DNA from: DATCMH01 sp036563505
GTDB lineage: Bacteria > Pseudomonadota > Alphaproteobacteria > Rhizobiales > Beijerinckiaceae
Direction of reading: 5' to 3'
Length of the DNA: 64,000 bases
Assembly: GCA_036563505.1 (NCBI GenBank)
Contig: DATCMH010000015.1
Location: forward strand, 1-64,000
The notes beneath the pieces were generated by a model. The model was given only the letters and a program-made list of their open reading frames with translations, ran no database searches and was not told the DNA's origin. The translations under genes were made by a program, and so were the position numbers. The stretch's first letter is position 1. Every line of letters begins with the position of its first letter. Below, piece by piece: positions 19,258 through 28,208 of the stretch.

Positions 19258-20139
19258 TCAGGCCGCCCCTTTCGGCGCCGCCATGGCGTGCCGCCCGGCG
19301 CGGCCCTTTGCGAAGTGTCGCTCCAGGAAATACTGGCCGATCTGCAATACGGTCACCGCAAGGAGGTACCAGACGGCCGCGACGATCAGGAGTTCGATCA
19401 CCCGGGCGTTGGCGTAGTAGATCGTCTGCGCGTTGCGCAGCACTTCGGCGTAGCCGATGACGCTCGCGATCGAGGTGAGCTTGACCATGCTCACGAACTC
19501 GTTGCCGACCGGCGGGATGATGACCCGCATGGCCTGGGGCAGCACGATGCGCCGCAGCGTCGTCAGGCGCGTCATGCCGATGGCTTTGGCCGCCTCCGTT
19601 TGCCCGAGATCGACGGAGAGGATGCCGCCGCGCACCACCTCCGCCGTGTAGGCGCCCTGGTTCATGCCGAGCCCGAGCAGCGTCGCGACGAAGGGCGTCA
19701 TCACATCGACGGTGCGAGCCTCGAAGAGGCCGGGCAGGCCCATGGTCGGGAAGACGAGGGCGAGATTGAACCAGATCAGGAGCTGGAGGATCAGGGGCGT
19801 GCCGCGGAAGAACCAGATGTAGAAGAGCGCCACGCCCTTCAACACAGGGTTCGGCGACATCACCATGACCGCGAAGGTGACACCGAGCGCGATGCCGAGG
19901 GCCATGGCGCAGATCGTCATAACCACCGTGTTGACGAGGCCGGAGAGGATCGCGGGGGCCGTGAGGAACTGGCCGACGACGCGCCAGGCAATCTGCCCTT
20001 CGGCGAAGGCCTTCACGATCCAGGCCATCACGACGAGGATCAGCAAGACGGCGATCCAGCGGCCGACGTGGCGGCGCCGGACATTGCGCAGGCCGGCAAT
20101 GCTGTAGGTTGCTTCTCCCCCCATCGTCGCGGCGCTCAT
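19258..20139 (-). CDS. Amino-acid-type ABC transporter permease
   Basis: 293-aa HisM/GlnP-type membrane component. It has a cytoplasmic N-terminus of ~25 residues, then about five helices. The coupling-loop EAA motif is present as EAAKAIGMTRLTTLRRIVLPQA. FFRGTPLILQLLIW is the usual permease block. Only one permease gene is present, so a homodimer is likely. It overlaps the lyase gene by 4 bp. Confidence 0.93.
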   Translation of the reverse strand: MSAATMGGEATYSIAGLRNVRRRHVGRWIAVLLILVVMAWIVKAFAEGQIAWRVVGQFLTAPAILSGLVNTVVMTICAMALGIALGVTFAVMVMSPNPVLKGVALFYIWFFRGTPLILQLLIWFNLALVFPTMGLPGLFEARTVDVMTPFVATLLGLGMNQGAYTAEVVRGGILSVDLGQTEAAKAIGMTRLTTLRRIVLPQAMRVIIPPVGNEFVSMVKLTSIASVIGYAEVLRNAQTIYYANARVIELLIVAAVWYLLAVTVLQIGQYFLERHFAKGRAGRHAMAAPKGAA

Positions 20140-21575
20140 GAGCCGACCTCCATCCTCGGCCCGTCATAGGACGCCGCCCAGCCGCGCTGCTCTGCCACCA
20201 CGACCCGCAGGCGCTCGATCTGCTCCCGCACCCGGGCCGGCGCCGTGCCGCCATACCCGGATCGGGCGGCGAGCGCCGCCTCGAGCGTCAGATGCTCCCG
20301 CAGCTCCGGGGTCAGGCGCGGGTCGATGCCGGCGAGGTCCGCGTCCGAGACCTCGTGCAGCTGGAGACCGCGCTCCTCGCAGAGCCGGACCAGGGCGCCG
20401 GTGATCTCGTGCGCCTCGCTGAAGGGCACGCCCTGCCGGCTAAGCCAGTCGGCTACTTCGGTCGCCAGGGTGAAACCCTCGACGGCCTCCGCCGCGAGGC
20501 GTCGTTCGTCGACCCGCATGGTGCGGATCATTCCCGCCATAGCCGGCAGGACGATGAGGAGCTGGTCCACCGCGTCGAAGGCGGCGCGCTTGTCCTCGGC
20601 GAGATCACGGTTGTAGGCGAGCGGCAGGCCCTTGAGCGCGATCAGCATGGTCGCGAGGTCGCCGATGAGCCGGGCAGCGCGGCCGCGGGCGAGCTCGGCG
20701 ATGTCCGGGTTCTTCTTCTGCGGCATGATCGACGAGCCGGTGGCAAAGCCGTCATCGAGGACGACGAAGCGGAACTGGCGCGAGGTCCAGATGAACACCT
20801 CCTCGGCGAGCCGCGACACGTCGGTCGCGATCATCGCCGCGACGAAGAGGAATTCCGCAACGTGGTCGCGGGCCGCGACTGCATCGATGGAATTCTCGCA
20901 CGGCGCCTCATAGCCAAGCTCGCGCGCCGACAACTCGGGGCGAACCGCGATGGCCGACCCCGCGAGCGCCGCGGCGCCGAGCGGCGAGCGGGAGGAGCGG
21001 CGGTCCCAGTCGATCAGGCGCTCTCCGTCGCGGGCGAGGGCCTGCCCGTGGGCGAGGAGATGGTGCCCGAACACGATCGGCTGGGCGGGCTGCAGATGGG
21101 TGAAGCCGGGGGCCGGTGTCTCGGCGAGGCGCTCCGCCTGTTCGAGAAGCGCGCCCTGAAGATCGCAGACGGCGTCGAGCACCCGGCGGGCGTGATCGCG
21201 CAGGTACAGCTTGAGGTCGTTCGCGGCCTGATCGTTGCGCGAGCGCCCGGCGCGCAGCTTGCCCCCGAGCGGCCCGAGTCTCTCCGTCAGCACGCGCTCC
21301 AGGAAGGTGTGGACGTCCTCGTCGGCGGGCGCCGGCGCGACCCGGCCGGCCGTGACATCCACCTCCAGAGCGTCGAGCGCTGCGCGCAGGTCGTCCCCCT
21401 CCCCTTGTGTCAGCAGCCCTGCGCGCACGAGTTCGTTCGCGTGGGCCCTCGAGCCGGCGAGATCATAAGGCACGAGGCGAAAATAGCTCGCCTCGGCGCG
21501 GGACAGGCGCATGAGTGCCGGGTCCGGCGGGGTCCGAAACCGCGCGCCCCAAAGCCTCGTCTCACCTTGCGCCAT
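20136..21575 (-). CDS. Argininosuccinate lyase-family enzyme, probably catabolic
   Basis: 479-aa member of the aspartase/fumarase superfamily, ArgH branch. Landmarks are GRSRNDQ at 110-116, the general-acid histidine in THLQPAQP (His160) and the flexible signature loop TGSSIMPQKKNPD at 279-291 with the catalytic serine. It is fused by overlap to a dedicated ABC importer rather than to arginine genes. I therefore infer a paralog cleaving an imported N-succinyl-type compound, of which EDDS lyase is a known precedent. A housekeeping ArgH role cannot be excluded. Confidence 0.82.
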   Translation of the reverse strand: MAQGETRLWGARFRTPPDPALMRLSRAEASYFRLVPYDLAGSRAHANELVRAGLLTQGEGDDLRAALDALEVDVTAGRVAPAPADEDVHTFLERVLTERLGPLGGKLRAGRSRNDQAANDLKLYLRDHARRVLDAVCDLQGALLEQAERLAETPAPGFTHLQPAQPIVFGHHLLAHGQALARDGERLIDWDRRSSRSPLGAAALAGSAIAVRPELSARELGYEAPCENSIDAVAARDHVAEFLFVAAMIATDVSRLAEEVFIWTSRQFRFVVLDDGFATGSSIMPQKKNPDIAELARGRAARLIGDLATMLIALKGLPLAYNRDLAEDKRAAFDAVDQLLIVLPAMAGMIRTMRVDERRLAAEAVEGFTLATEVADWLSRQGVPFSEAHEITGALVRLCEERGLQLHEVSDADLAGIDPRLTPELREHLTLEAALAARSGYGGTAPARVREQIERLRVVVAEQRGWAASYDGPRMEVGS

Positions 21576-21833
21576 GCTCGAAGTCTCTGCCTTGCCTCAA
21601 GCCTGACTGTTCCAGGGCCTGGGCCGCCGCACAACCGACATCGCGGCCTGCGGGGCAGTCCGGCAAGGAATAGCTTTGGATCGTCGCAAGGCGCGTCGCC
21701 TCGCCTGACCATGCTGCGCCGCGATCCGGCCTCCTCGCTGTCCACGCACGGCCTTGGAAGGAGGTGCGTCACGGCTGGGACCCGAATCTCTGGCCAGGCC
21801 GCCTCGCCTCGGTCACTGTGCGTCCCGACACGC

Positions 21834-22988
21834 ATGCCGCCCCGCCCTTCCCTCCCCGTCCCGCTCTCAAAGGCGCGCGCTCGACGCCTTTGGCTCCGCG
21901 CACAGCGCCTCGACGCTTCAGAGCCTTTCGGGGCCGGGCCGCAGGCCGTGCGCGCGGCGGTGGAGCACCTCGGCTACGTGCAGATCGACACGATCAACGT
22001 CGTCGAGCGCTGCCACCACCACATCCTCTGGAACCGCATTCCGGCCTACCGGCGCGAGGACCTGCGTGCCGCGCAGAGCGAGGAGAAAAGTGTCTTCGAG
22101 TACTGGACACACGCGCTCTCCTACGTGCCCACCCGGGATCTCCGCTTCTTCCTGCCCGCGATGCGCCAGCACCGGGCCACGCCCGCCGCCTGGTACAGCT
22201 CCGTCTCGCGCCAGGACCTGCGGCGGGTGCTGGCGCTCATCGAGACAGGAGGCCCGCTCACGATCCGCGACATCGAGGACGATGTCCTCGTCGAGAAGGA
22301 TCACGCCTGGGCGAGCCGCAAGCCGTCGAAGCGCGCCCTCCAGCGCGCCTTCTATGCCGGCGACCTCGCGATCAGCGCGCGCACCGGCATGCTCAAGACC
22401 TACGAGCTGTTCGACCGGCACTTCGGCTGGGAGGCGAGACCCCGCGCGGCGTCCGAGCGGGAGATCGGCGCTTACGTCCTCGACCGGGCGTTGCGCGCGC
22501 AAGGGATCGTGAGCCTCGACTCGATCTGCTATCTCGACGCGAAGCGAAAGCCCCTTGTCCACGCCCTGATCGAGGCGCGGGTGAAGCGGCGGGCGTTGCG
22601 GCCGATCGCGATCGAGGGGCTCGAGAAGGCGGCGTTCTGGGCGGAGCCTGAGGCGCTGGATCAAAGCCACGAGCCGCTCGACGAGCGGGCGCAGATCCTC
22701 TCGCCTTTCGATCCGCTGGTGATCCAGCGCGCGCGGCTGGAGCAGTTCTTCGGCTACGGCCACCGCTTCGAGGCCTATGTACCGAAGGAGAAGCGCCAGC
22801 TCGGCTACTTCGCCCTGCCCGTGCTTGTCGGCGACGCCGTCGTGGCAGCGATCGATGTCAAGGCCGACCGGACGGCGCGGCGCCTTCTCATCCAGCAATG
22901 GACTTGGATCGGCGAGGACGCCGCGCGGCACAAGCCGGCGGTGGACGAGGCGCTGCACCGCTTCGCGGATTTCCAGTTCCGGGCGTGA
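21834..22988 (+). CDS. YcaQ/AlkX-type DNA glycosylase
   Basis: 384-aa winged-helix (HTH_42) protein of the family that unhooks DNA interstrand crosslinks and removes bulky alkyl adducts. The N-terminal catalytic motif reads YVQIDTINVV, i.e. the Q-x-D form of E. coli YcaQ (AlkX) rather than the Q-x-Q form of AlkZ. The following CHHHILWNR block is also characteristic. The frame is open far upstream, antisense to the lyase gene, but homology begins at the ATG at 21834. No strong ribosome-binding site precedes it. Confidence 0.85.
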   Translation: MPPRPSLPVPLSKARARRLWLRAQRLDASEPFGAGPQAVRAAVEHLGYVQIDTINVVERCHHHILWNRIPAYRREDLRAAQSEEKSVFEYWTHALSYVPTRDLRFFLPAMRQHRATPAAWYSSVSRQDLRRVLALIETGGPLTIRDIEDDVLVEKDHAWASRKPSKRALQRAFYAGDLAISARTGMLKTYELFDRHFGWEARPRAASEREIGAYVLDRALRAQGIVSLDSICYLDAKRKPLVHALIEARVKRRALRPIAIEGLEKAAFWAEPEALDQSHEPLDERAQILSPFDPLVIQRARLEQFFGYGHRFEAYVPKEKRQLGYFALPVLVGDAVVAAIDVKADRTARRLLIQQWTWIGEDAARHKPAVDEALHRFADFQFRA

Positions 22989-23108
22989 AGGCACGGCCTC
23001 GGTCAGGGCAACCCTCGTGTGCGTCCGCGCGGGCTCGCCTGCGCCGGCGCTTTGCGCTCAACTCAGGCGCGAAGCCACGGAACGTGGCGCGGGGAGGATC
23101 AGGTCGCC

Positions 23109-24227
23109 ATGGAGATCGCGCGCGTCGAGCCCTTCATCCTGCACGTGCCGCTGCCGGCGACGAGCATCTCGGACAGCACCCACACCGTCACGCATTGGGG
23201 CGTCGTCGGCGCCCGGATCGAGACCCGGGACGGGCTGACGGGCTACGGCTTCACCGGCACGCACGCGCATCTCGCGAGCGACCGGCTGATCACCACCTGC
23301 ATCGCGACTTGCTACGCCCCGCTGCTCGTCGGCGAAGATTCTGCCGACATCACGCGGCTCTGGCGGCGTCTTAACCGCCACCCGCCCCTGCAATGGGTCG
23401 GGCGCAGCGGCATCACCCAGCTCGCCCTCGCCGCCGTTGACGTGGCGCTCTGGGACCTCAAGGCGAAGCGGGCCGAGGTGCCGCTCTGGAAGCTTCTGGG
23501 CGGCGCGACCTGCCGCGATCTCATGGCCTACAACACCGATATCGGCTGGCTCAGCATCCCCGACGAGAGGCTCGTCGCCGGTGCCCGGGCCGCCGTCGAG
23601 GAGGACGGCTTTCGCGGCGTCAAGATCAAGGTCGGCCACGACGATCCGCGCCGCGACCTTGACCGGCTCGAGGCCGTGCGAAAGGCCGTCGGCCCCGGCA
23701 CGATGCTCGCCGTCGACGGCAACGGCCGCTGGGACCTGCCCACCTGCCAGCGCTTCTGCCGCGCGGCGGAGGCCCTCGACCTGTTCTGGTTCGAGGAGCC
23801 GCTCTGGTACGACGACGTGATCGGGCACCGCGAGCTCGCGCGCTCCACCTCGATCCCGATCGCGCTCGGCGAGCAGCTCTACACCGCAGACGCCTTCGCG
23901 AGCTTCCTCGACGCCCGCGCCGTGCACTACGTCCAGCCGGACGTGACGCGGCTCGGCGGGATCACGGAGTATATCCAGGTCGCGGACATGGCCCATGCCC
24001 GCCGCCTGCCCGTCGTCGCCCATGCCGGCGAGATGAGCCAGGTCCACGTCCACCTCGCCTATTGGCACCCGGCGAGCGCGATGCTGGAATACATCCCCTG
24101 GATCAAGGACAGCTTCGTCGAGCCCATCGCCGTGGAGAACGGCGTGTTCCGCTTGCCCCAGGAGCCAGGCGCCGGCACGACGCCGACGGCGCAGGCCTTC
24201 GAGCGGCATGCGCAGCCCCTCACCTGA
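23109..24227 (+). CDS. Mandelate racemase/muconate lactonizing enzyme-family protein
   Basis: 372-aa enolase-superfamily enzyme. Residues in place are the KIK acid/base pair (K172, K174), metal ligands Asp203 (AVDGNG), Glu229/230 (WFEEPL) and Glu255 (ALGEQL), and His305 (VAHAGE). This indicates an intact proton-abstraction enzyme, most likely a sugar-acid dehydratase or racemase. The start at 23109 has GGGGAGG upstream. The polysaccharide-deacetylase gene follows after 43 bp. The substrate is not assignable by eye. Confidence 0.85.
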   Translation: MEIARVEPFILHVPLPATSISDSTHTVTHWGVVGARIETRDGLTGYGFTGTHAHLASDRLITTCIATCYAPLLVGEDSADITRLWRRLNRHPPLQWVGRSGITQLALAAVDVALWDLKAKRAEVPLWKLLGGATCRDLMAYNTDIGWLSIPDERLVAGARAAVEEDGFRGVKIKVGHDDPRRDLDRLEAVRKAVGPGTMLAVDGNGRWDLPTCQRFCRAAEALDLFWFEEPLWYDDVIGHRELARSTSIPIALGEQLYTADAFASFLDARAVHYVQPDVTRLGGITEYIQVADMAHARRLPVVAHAGEMSQVHVHLAYWHPASAMLEYIPWIKDSFVEPIAVENGVFRLPQEPGAGTTPTAQAFERHAQPLT

Positions 24228-24270
24228 CCGGGCGCGGGGTTGGAACGCAGCAGGAGGGCAAAGATCGGGC

Positions 24271-25197
24271 ATGGACGCGCGGGACGGGAAGCAGGCGGGC
24301 GACGAGCCCTGGCAGTGGGAGGAGGCACGCTGGCGGGCCGCCGTGGCCCGGGTGCGGGCCGGCCGTTCGCTCAAGCCCGAGCGGTGGAAGGACGGAGCGC
24401 GCTTTGCCGTGGCGCTCTCCTTCGACGCCGACCACGAGACCTCGGAGCTGCGATTCGGGGCCAAGTCCATCGGCAAGATGAGTCAGGGCGAGTTCGGGGC
24501 GCGGGTCGGCTCACCGCGCATCCTGAAGCTTCTCGAGCGTCACGGGGTGCCCGCGACTTTCTTCATGCCGGCGGTCGCCGCCCTCATCACGCCGGACGAG
24601 CCCCGCGCCGTGGTCTCGGCCGGGCACGAGATCGGGATCCATAGCTGGATCCACGAGTTCAACTCGACCCTGCCCTTCGAGGCGGAGCGGGATCTCACCC
24701 TCCGGGCGCGGGACGTGCTGACGAAGCTCTCCGGCGTCGAGCCCATCGGGATGCGCACGGCCTCCTGGGATTTCAGCCCCGGCACCCTCAGGATCATCCG
24801 CGAGATGGGCCTTCTCTACGACAGCTCCCTCATGGCCGACAGCGAGCCCTACGAACTCGTGGAGGCCGGCGAGGCGACCGGCATCATCGAGTTGCCGGTG
24901 GAGTGGATCCGGGATGATGCGATCTACTTCAACATGGACCGGATGAGCGGCCTTAGGCCCTACACGCCCCCGGATGCCGTCTTCGACATCTTCCGCCGCG
25001 AGCTCGAGGGGGCGCATGCGGAGGGCGGGCTCTTCGTGCTCACCATGCACCCCCACGTCATCGGCCAGCGCTCGCGCATCTGGATCGTCGATGAGATCAT
25101 CCGGCACGCCAAGGCCCTGGGCGGCGCATGGTTCGCCACTCATGCGGAGGTGGCGCGCTACTGCGCTGCTGAGGCAGGGATCGTGGCCAAGTCCTGA
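24271..25197 (+). CDS. Polysaccharide deacetylase-family protein
   Basis: 308-aa NodB-homology (carbohydrate esterase 4) enzyme without a signal peptide, so cytoplasmic. The metal/catalytic motifs are SFDADHE (Asp52/54) and GHEIGIHSWIHE (His124, His128), with MRTASWDFS as the third motif and LTMHPHVIG near the end. The form resembles HpPgdA/PuuE-type deacylases that act on small amides rather than chitin. It is co-directional with the enolase-superfamily gene. The start has AGGAGG 14 bases upstream. Confidence 0.85.
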   Translation: MDARDGKQAGDEPWQWEEARWRAAVARVRAGRSLKPERWKDGARFAVALSFDADHETSELRFGAKSIGKMSQGEFGARVGSPRILKLLERHGVPATFFMPAVAALITPDEPRAVVSAGHEIGIHSWIHEFNSTLPFEAERDLTLRARDVLTKLSGVEPIGMRTASWDFSPGTLRIIREMGLLYDSSLMADSEPYELVEAGEATGIIELPVEWIRDDAIYFNMDRMSGLRPYTPPDAVFDIFRRELEGAHAEGGLFVLTMHPHVIGQRSRIWIVDEIIRHAKALGGAWFATHAEVARYCAAEAGIVAKS

Positions 25198-25253
25198 CGG
25201 GGCCGTCAGCATAGGCGGCCGGTCCTGGGCGAGGATCGAGGCGGCCGTCTCTT

Positions 25254-26180
25254 CTAACCGCCTTCCCTGAGCGCGCGCTCGACGTCGTCCTGGGCTTTAT
25301 AGCCGAGGAGCCGGCTTGTCTCGGCGATGTCCCAAGCCATGCCGGTATTGGCCGACATGCCGTTGACCACGATGCCCGGGGCGGGCCAGCCGGCCGGATC
25401 GGCGACGAGGGCGCGGGTCAGGAGATGGGCGAAGTCGCGGTTCGACAGCCACATGGCCCGAAACCAGGTCAGCTCCCGCGAGGGCGGCTCCGGCGGGCCG
25501 TCCTCGGCGCCCGGCACGCCGGTGGTGTTCAGCGTGCGGGCCAGGTTCTCTCCCGGCTGGCACCAGCCGATGCGAATGGCCACCGCGGTCAAGGCGCCGC
25601 CCGACGCGGCCGCCGCGGCGAGGCAGGCCCGCTCGCCCATCAGCTTGGAGGCGGCGTAAGCGACGCCGTCGATCGGCTCGCCCCTCACGGTCCAGCGCGT
25701 TCCAGGGCCTGGCGTCAGCGCGGTCGTGAGCCGACCCGGCCCGATCTCATCGGCGAGCGGCGGGTCCTTGTAGCGGCCCATGACGTGGTTCGACGACGCG
25801 AACACCACCCGTCGAACGCCGGTCTCGGCCGCGGCCGAGAGCAGGTTCGCGGTCATGTCGAAGGACAGGCAGGCATCGTCCCAGGACGCGCCGGGATAAG
25901 GGTTTTGGGCCGCGAAATGCACCACCGCATCGACCGACGCGAGGGCGCCGCGCCAGTCTCCCCGGGCGTCCGTCAGGTCCGCCGCGACGCGTCGGATCGG
26001 GATGGCCCGATCGTCGGCGAGGCCGTTCAGAGCTTCGAGCGCGGCGTCATCGCGGTCGAGGGCCACGATCTCCTCGCACCAGGAGGCCTCGGCGACGAGG
26101 TGGGCGATGAGCTTGCGCCCGAGATTGCCGCCGGCCCCGGTCACGGCGATCCTGGTCGGCACGGCATAGGGGTCAGCCAT
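25254..26180 (-). CDS. NAD-dependent epimerase/dehydratase-family protein
   Basis: 308-aa extended short-chain dehydrogenase with Rossmann motif VTGAGGNLGRKL at about residues 13-24 and a catalytic YAASK. The start at 26180 has AGGA nine bases upstream; an ATG two codons earlier is possible but too close to that AGGA. It is convergent with the deacetylase gene. The family resembles sugar-acid or uronate dehydrogenases, which would suit the neighbouring enolase-superfamily gene; this is inference only. Confidence 0.82.
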   Translation of the reverse strand: MADPYAVPTRIAVTGAGGNLGRKLIAHLVAEASWCEEIVALDRDDAALEALNGLADDRAIPIRRVAADLTDARGDWRGALASVDAVVHFAAQNPYPGASWDDACLSFDMTANLLSAAAETGVRRVVFASSNHVMGRYKDPPLADEIGPGRLTTALTPGPGTRWTVRGEPIDGVAYAASKLMGERACLAAAAASGGALTAVAIRIGWCQPGENLARTLNTTGVPGAEDGPPEPPSRELTWFRAMWLSNRDFAHLLTRALVADPAGWPAPGIVVNGMSANTGMAWDIAETSRLLGYKAQDDVERALREGG

Positions 26181-26389
26181 CAGCATAGATCCTAACGCGC
26201 GTTCGAGCGGGCCAGAGGCGCGACGCCGGCGCCGGAACCCTCGCGCCCGAAGCGAGAGCAGGCGGCGGGGTCGCAAGATCCTGCACGCGGCGGGTCCCGT
26301 CAACGACGGCTCGGATCGCTGCGGGCGTAGCGGAGTTTGAGCTGAACGAGGATCGCGGCGGCGCGTGCCGTGCAGAGCGGGAGGACACC

Positions 26390-27313
26390 TTGCCACGACA
26401 GAGCGGCTCTGCGCGCCGGGCATCACCGAAGGTGCGGCTTTCGCATCCCGACCGGGTGTTCTGGCCCGATGTCGGCGTCACCAAGGAAGGGCTCGCCGCC
26501 TACTACGCCGAGATCGCTGATCGGGTTCTGCCCCACGTCGCTGATCGCCCCTTGTCGTTCGTTCGCTGCCCGGACGGCGTGGCTGAGAAATGCTTCTTTC
26601 AGAAGCACGCCTGGGCCGGGTTGGACGAAAAGCTCGTCCGCCGCGTCAAGGTCGGCGACGACGAGGCGCTGAGCATCAGGAACCTCGACGGCTTGCTCGC
26701 CCTCGTCCAGGCCGGTGTCCTCGAGATCCATCCCTGGGGCGCCAAGGTGAGAAGCCCGGAGAAGCCGGACCGGATCACCGTCGACCTCGACCCGGGCGAA
26801 GACGTGCCCTGGCCCGTGATGCAGCAGGCCGCGCGCGAGGTGCGCGAGCGTCTCCGGCTCGTCGGCCACGAGAGCTTCCTTAAAGTCACGGGCGGCAAGG
26901 GTCTGCACGTGGTCGTGCCGCTCAAGGCCCGCGCGGGCTGGGACGAGGTGAAAGCCTTCGCGCAAGGCGTGGCGAGCGAGATGGCCCGGGACGCGTCTGA
27001 CCGCTTCACGGTCGATATGACCAAAGCCGTTCGCCGGGGCCGGATCTACGTCGACTACCTGCGCAACGGCCGCGGCGCGACGGCGGTGGCGGCCTACTCG
27101 ACCCGCGCCCGGGCCGGCGCGCCGGTCTCGACGCCGCTGGACTGGGAGGAACTCGATACGCTCACGTCAGGGGCGTTCTACACCCTCGCCAACGTGCCGG
27201 CGCGCCTGGCTCACCTGTCCACCGACCCATGGGCGGAAATGGACGAGGCCGCGCGACCCCTCGTCAAGGTCGCGGCTCACCGGAGCCGCGCTCGCACTTC
27301 GGCCCCTCGCTGA
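26390..27313 (+). CDS. Stand-alone LigD polymerase domain (NHEJ primase-polymerase)
   Basis: 307-aa archaeo-eukaryotic-primase-type polymerase equivalent to the Pol domain of LigD. Catalytic acids are D132 and D134 in TVDLDPGED and D222 in IYVDYLRN. TGGKGLHVVVPL and the YSTRARAGAPVSTPL block are typical. No ligase or nuclease domain is attached and no Ku gene is in the window. The initiation codon is TTG, chosen because GGGAGG lies exactly five bases upstream and the next in-frame ATG is deep in the protein. Confidence 0.9.
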   Translation: MPRQSGSARRASPKVRLSHPDRVFWPDVGVTKEGLAAYYAEIADRVLPHVADRPLSFVRCPDGVAEKCFFQKHAWAGLDEKLVRRVKVGDDEALSIRNLDGLLALVQAGVLEIHPWGAKVRSPEKPDRITVDLDPGEDVPWPVMQQAAREVRERLRLVGHESFLKVTGGKGLHVVVPLKARAGWDEVKAFAQGVASEMARDASDRFTVDMTKAVRRGRIYVDYLRNGRGATAVAAYSTRARAGAPVSTPLDWEELDTLTSGAFYTLANVPARLAHLSTDPWAEMDEAARPLVKVAAHRSRARTSAPR

Positions 27314-27340
27314 CAAGGATGGTTCGCGCCGCGGCAGGCC

Positions 27341-27937
27341 TCAACGCACCGCGACCTGATCCTTGATGCGGGCGTAGGTGGCGCGGTTGAGGATGCGCTT
27401 GGCGAGGAGATCCTCGGCCGAGGCGTAGGGCCGACCCTTGATGATCGCACGCCCGACCATGCCGGCGCCGGGCAGGGCATTGAGCTGTTCGAGGCTCGCC
27501 GTGTTCAGATCGATGGTCGCTGTCGAGGATGCCGCGGCGATGGGTGCCGGCGGCGCGGGGGTTCGGTCCGCCTGTGAGGATGGCGATGCGGGCGCGGCAA
27601 GGGCAGCGAGGGTGACAGGCGTGGGCGGCGTCGGCTCAGGGGCGGACCGCTGCGGCTCGCCAGCCTTCGGCGCGGGCTTGGCCGGCGGGGCCGCCTGGGC
27701 CGTCACGGCACCGGTGTAGACCACCCGAACGCCGCGCTGGTCCTGTCCGCTTTGCGCCTGGGGCGGTGTGGTCGGAGCGGGAGCGTTGGCCAGCGCGGCC
27801 GAGGGCTCGACGCGCGCGGCCTTCAGTGAAGGCTGGCCGTCGGCGGCATTGCCGGACAGCTCCATCATGACGAGGCCCGTGCCGCCGAGAACGGTCATGA
27901 GGCCAACCGCGCGTAGAACCGTACTCACCTTCAGCAT
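27341..27937 (-). CDS. Exported protein with C-terminal helix-hairpin-helix domain
   Basis: 198-aa protein with an N-terminal hydrophobic segment (residues ~6-27, uncleaved anchor or signal) and a long Pro/Ala-rich linker containing GVRVVYTGAVTAQ. The C-terminal ComEA-like helix-hairpin-helix is IDLNTASLEQLNALPGAG...IIKGRPYASAEDL. The start at 27937 has GGAGG five bases upstream, preferred to the ATG just before it. The VRVVYTG block is also found in the first gene of this operon. The function is unknown; the domain suggests nucleic-acid or protein binding outside the cytoplasm. Confidence 0.75.
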   Translation of the reverse strand: MLKVSTVLRAVGLMTVLGGTGLVMMELSGNAADGQPSLKAARVEPSAALANAPAPTTPPQAQSGQDQRGVRVVYTGAVTAQAAPPAKPAPKAGEPQRSAPEPTPPTPVTLAALAAPASPSSQADRTPAPPAPIAAASSTATIDLNTASLEQLNALPGAGMVGRAIIKGRPYASAEDLLAKRILNRATYARIKDQVAVR

Positions 27938-27974
27938 CATCGCCTCCCCGAACCTCTGATTTACGCGCTTTTCA

Positions 27975-28205
27975 CTAAACAAAAGTATCGCTGCCCTGAC
28001 CGCTCAGCAGACCGGCTAGCACGTCGAGATCGATGGCAAAGCGGTCGGTGAGCGCCGCGTAGAGCTCCTCCGCCGGAGCTTCTCTCAGCTCGACCCGGGC
28101 GAGAGCCGCCGCGACCCGCGCCCGATCGATCAGCACCGGCTTCAAGCCGAAAAGCCCGGCGCTCGGCGCCAGCGCGGCGATCAATGATTGCGAGAGCGCA
28201 GACAT
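27975..28205 (-). CDS. Small hypothetical protein (76 aa)
   Basis: Middle gene of the three-gene unit opposite the OhrR/MarR regulator, 3 bp after the exported 90-aa gene and 37 bp before the helix-hairpin-helix gene. The product is mildly acidic and alpha-helical in appearance (RARVAAALARVELREAPAEE), with no signal peptide or recognisable domain. The tight spacing supports it being real. Confidence 0.6.
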   Translation of the reverse strand: MSALSQSLIAALAPSAGLFGLKPVLIDRARVAAALARVELREAPAEELYAALTDRFAIDLDVLAGLLSGQGSDTFV

Positions 28206-28208
28206 CGT

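Noticed and set aside
21758..21765. Perfect AAGGAGGT ribosome-binding sequence
   Set aside because: No ATG, GTG or TTG lies at a usable distance downstream in a supported frame; probably coincidental.
20292..21833. Long plus-strand extension of the YcaQ-like frame antisense to the argH-like gene
   Set aside because: The sequence is Arg/Ala/Gly-rich shadow coding with no homology; the glycosylase family starts at 21834.
25195..25208. Short TGACGG/CCGTCA inverted repeat between the deacetylase and epimerase genes
   Set aside because: Only six pairs, no T-run on either strand; too weak to call a bidirectional terminator.
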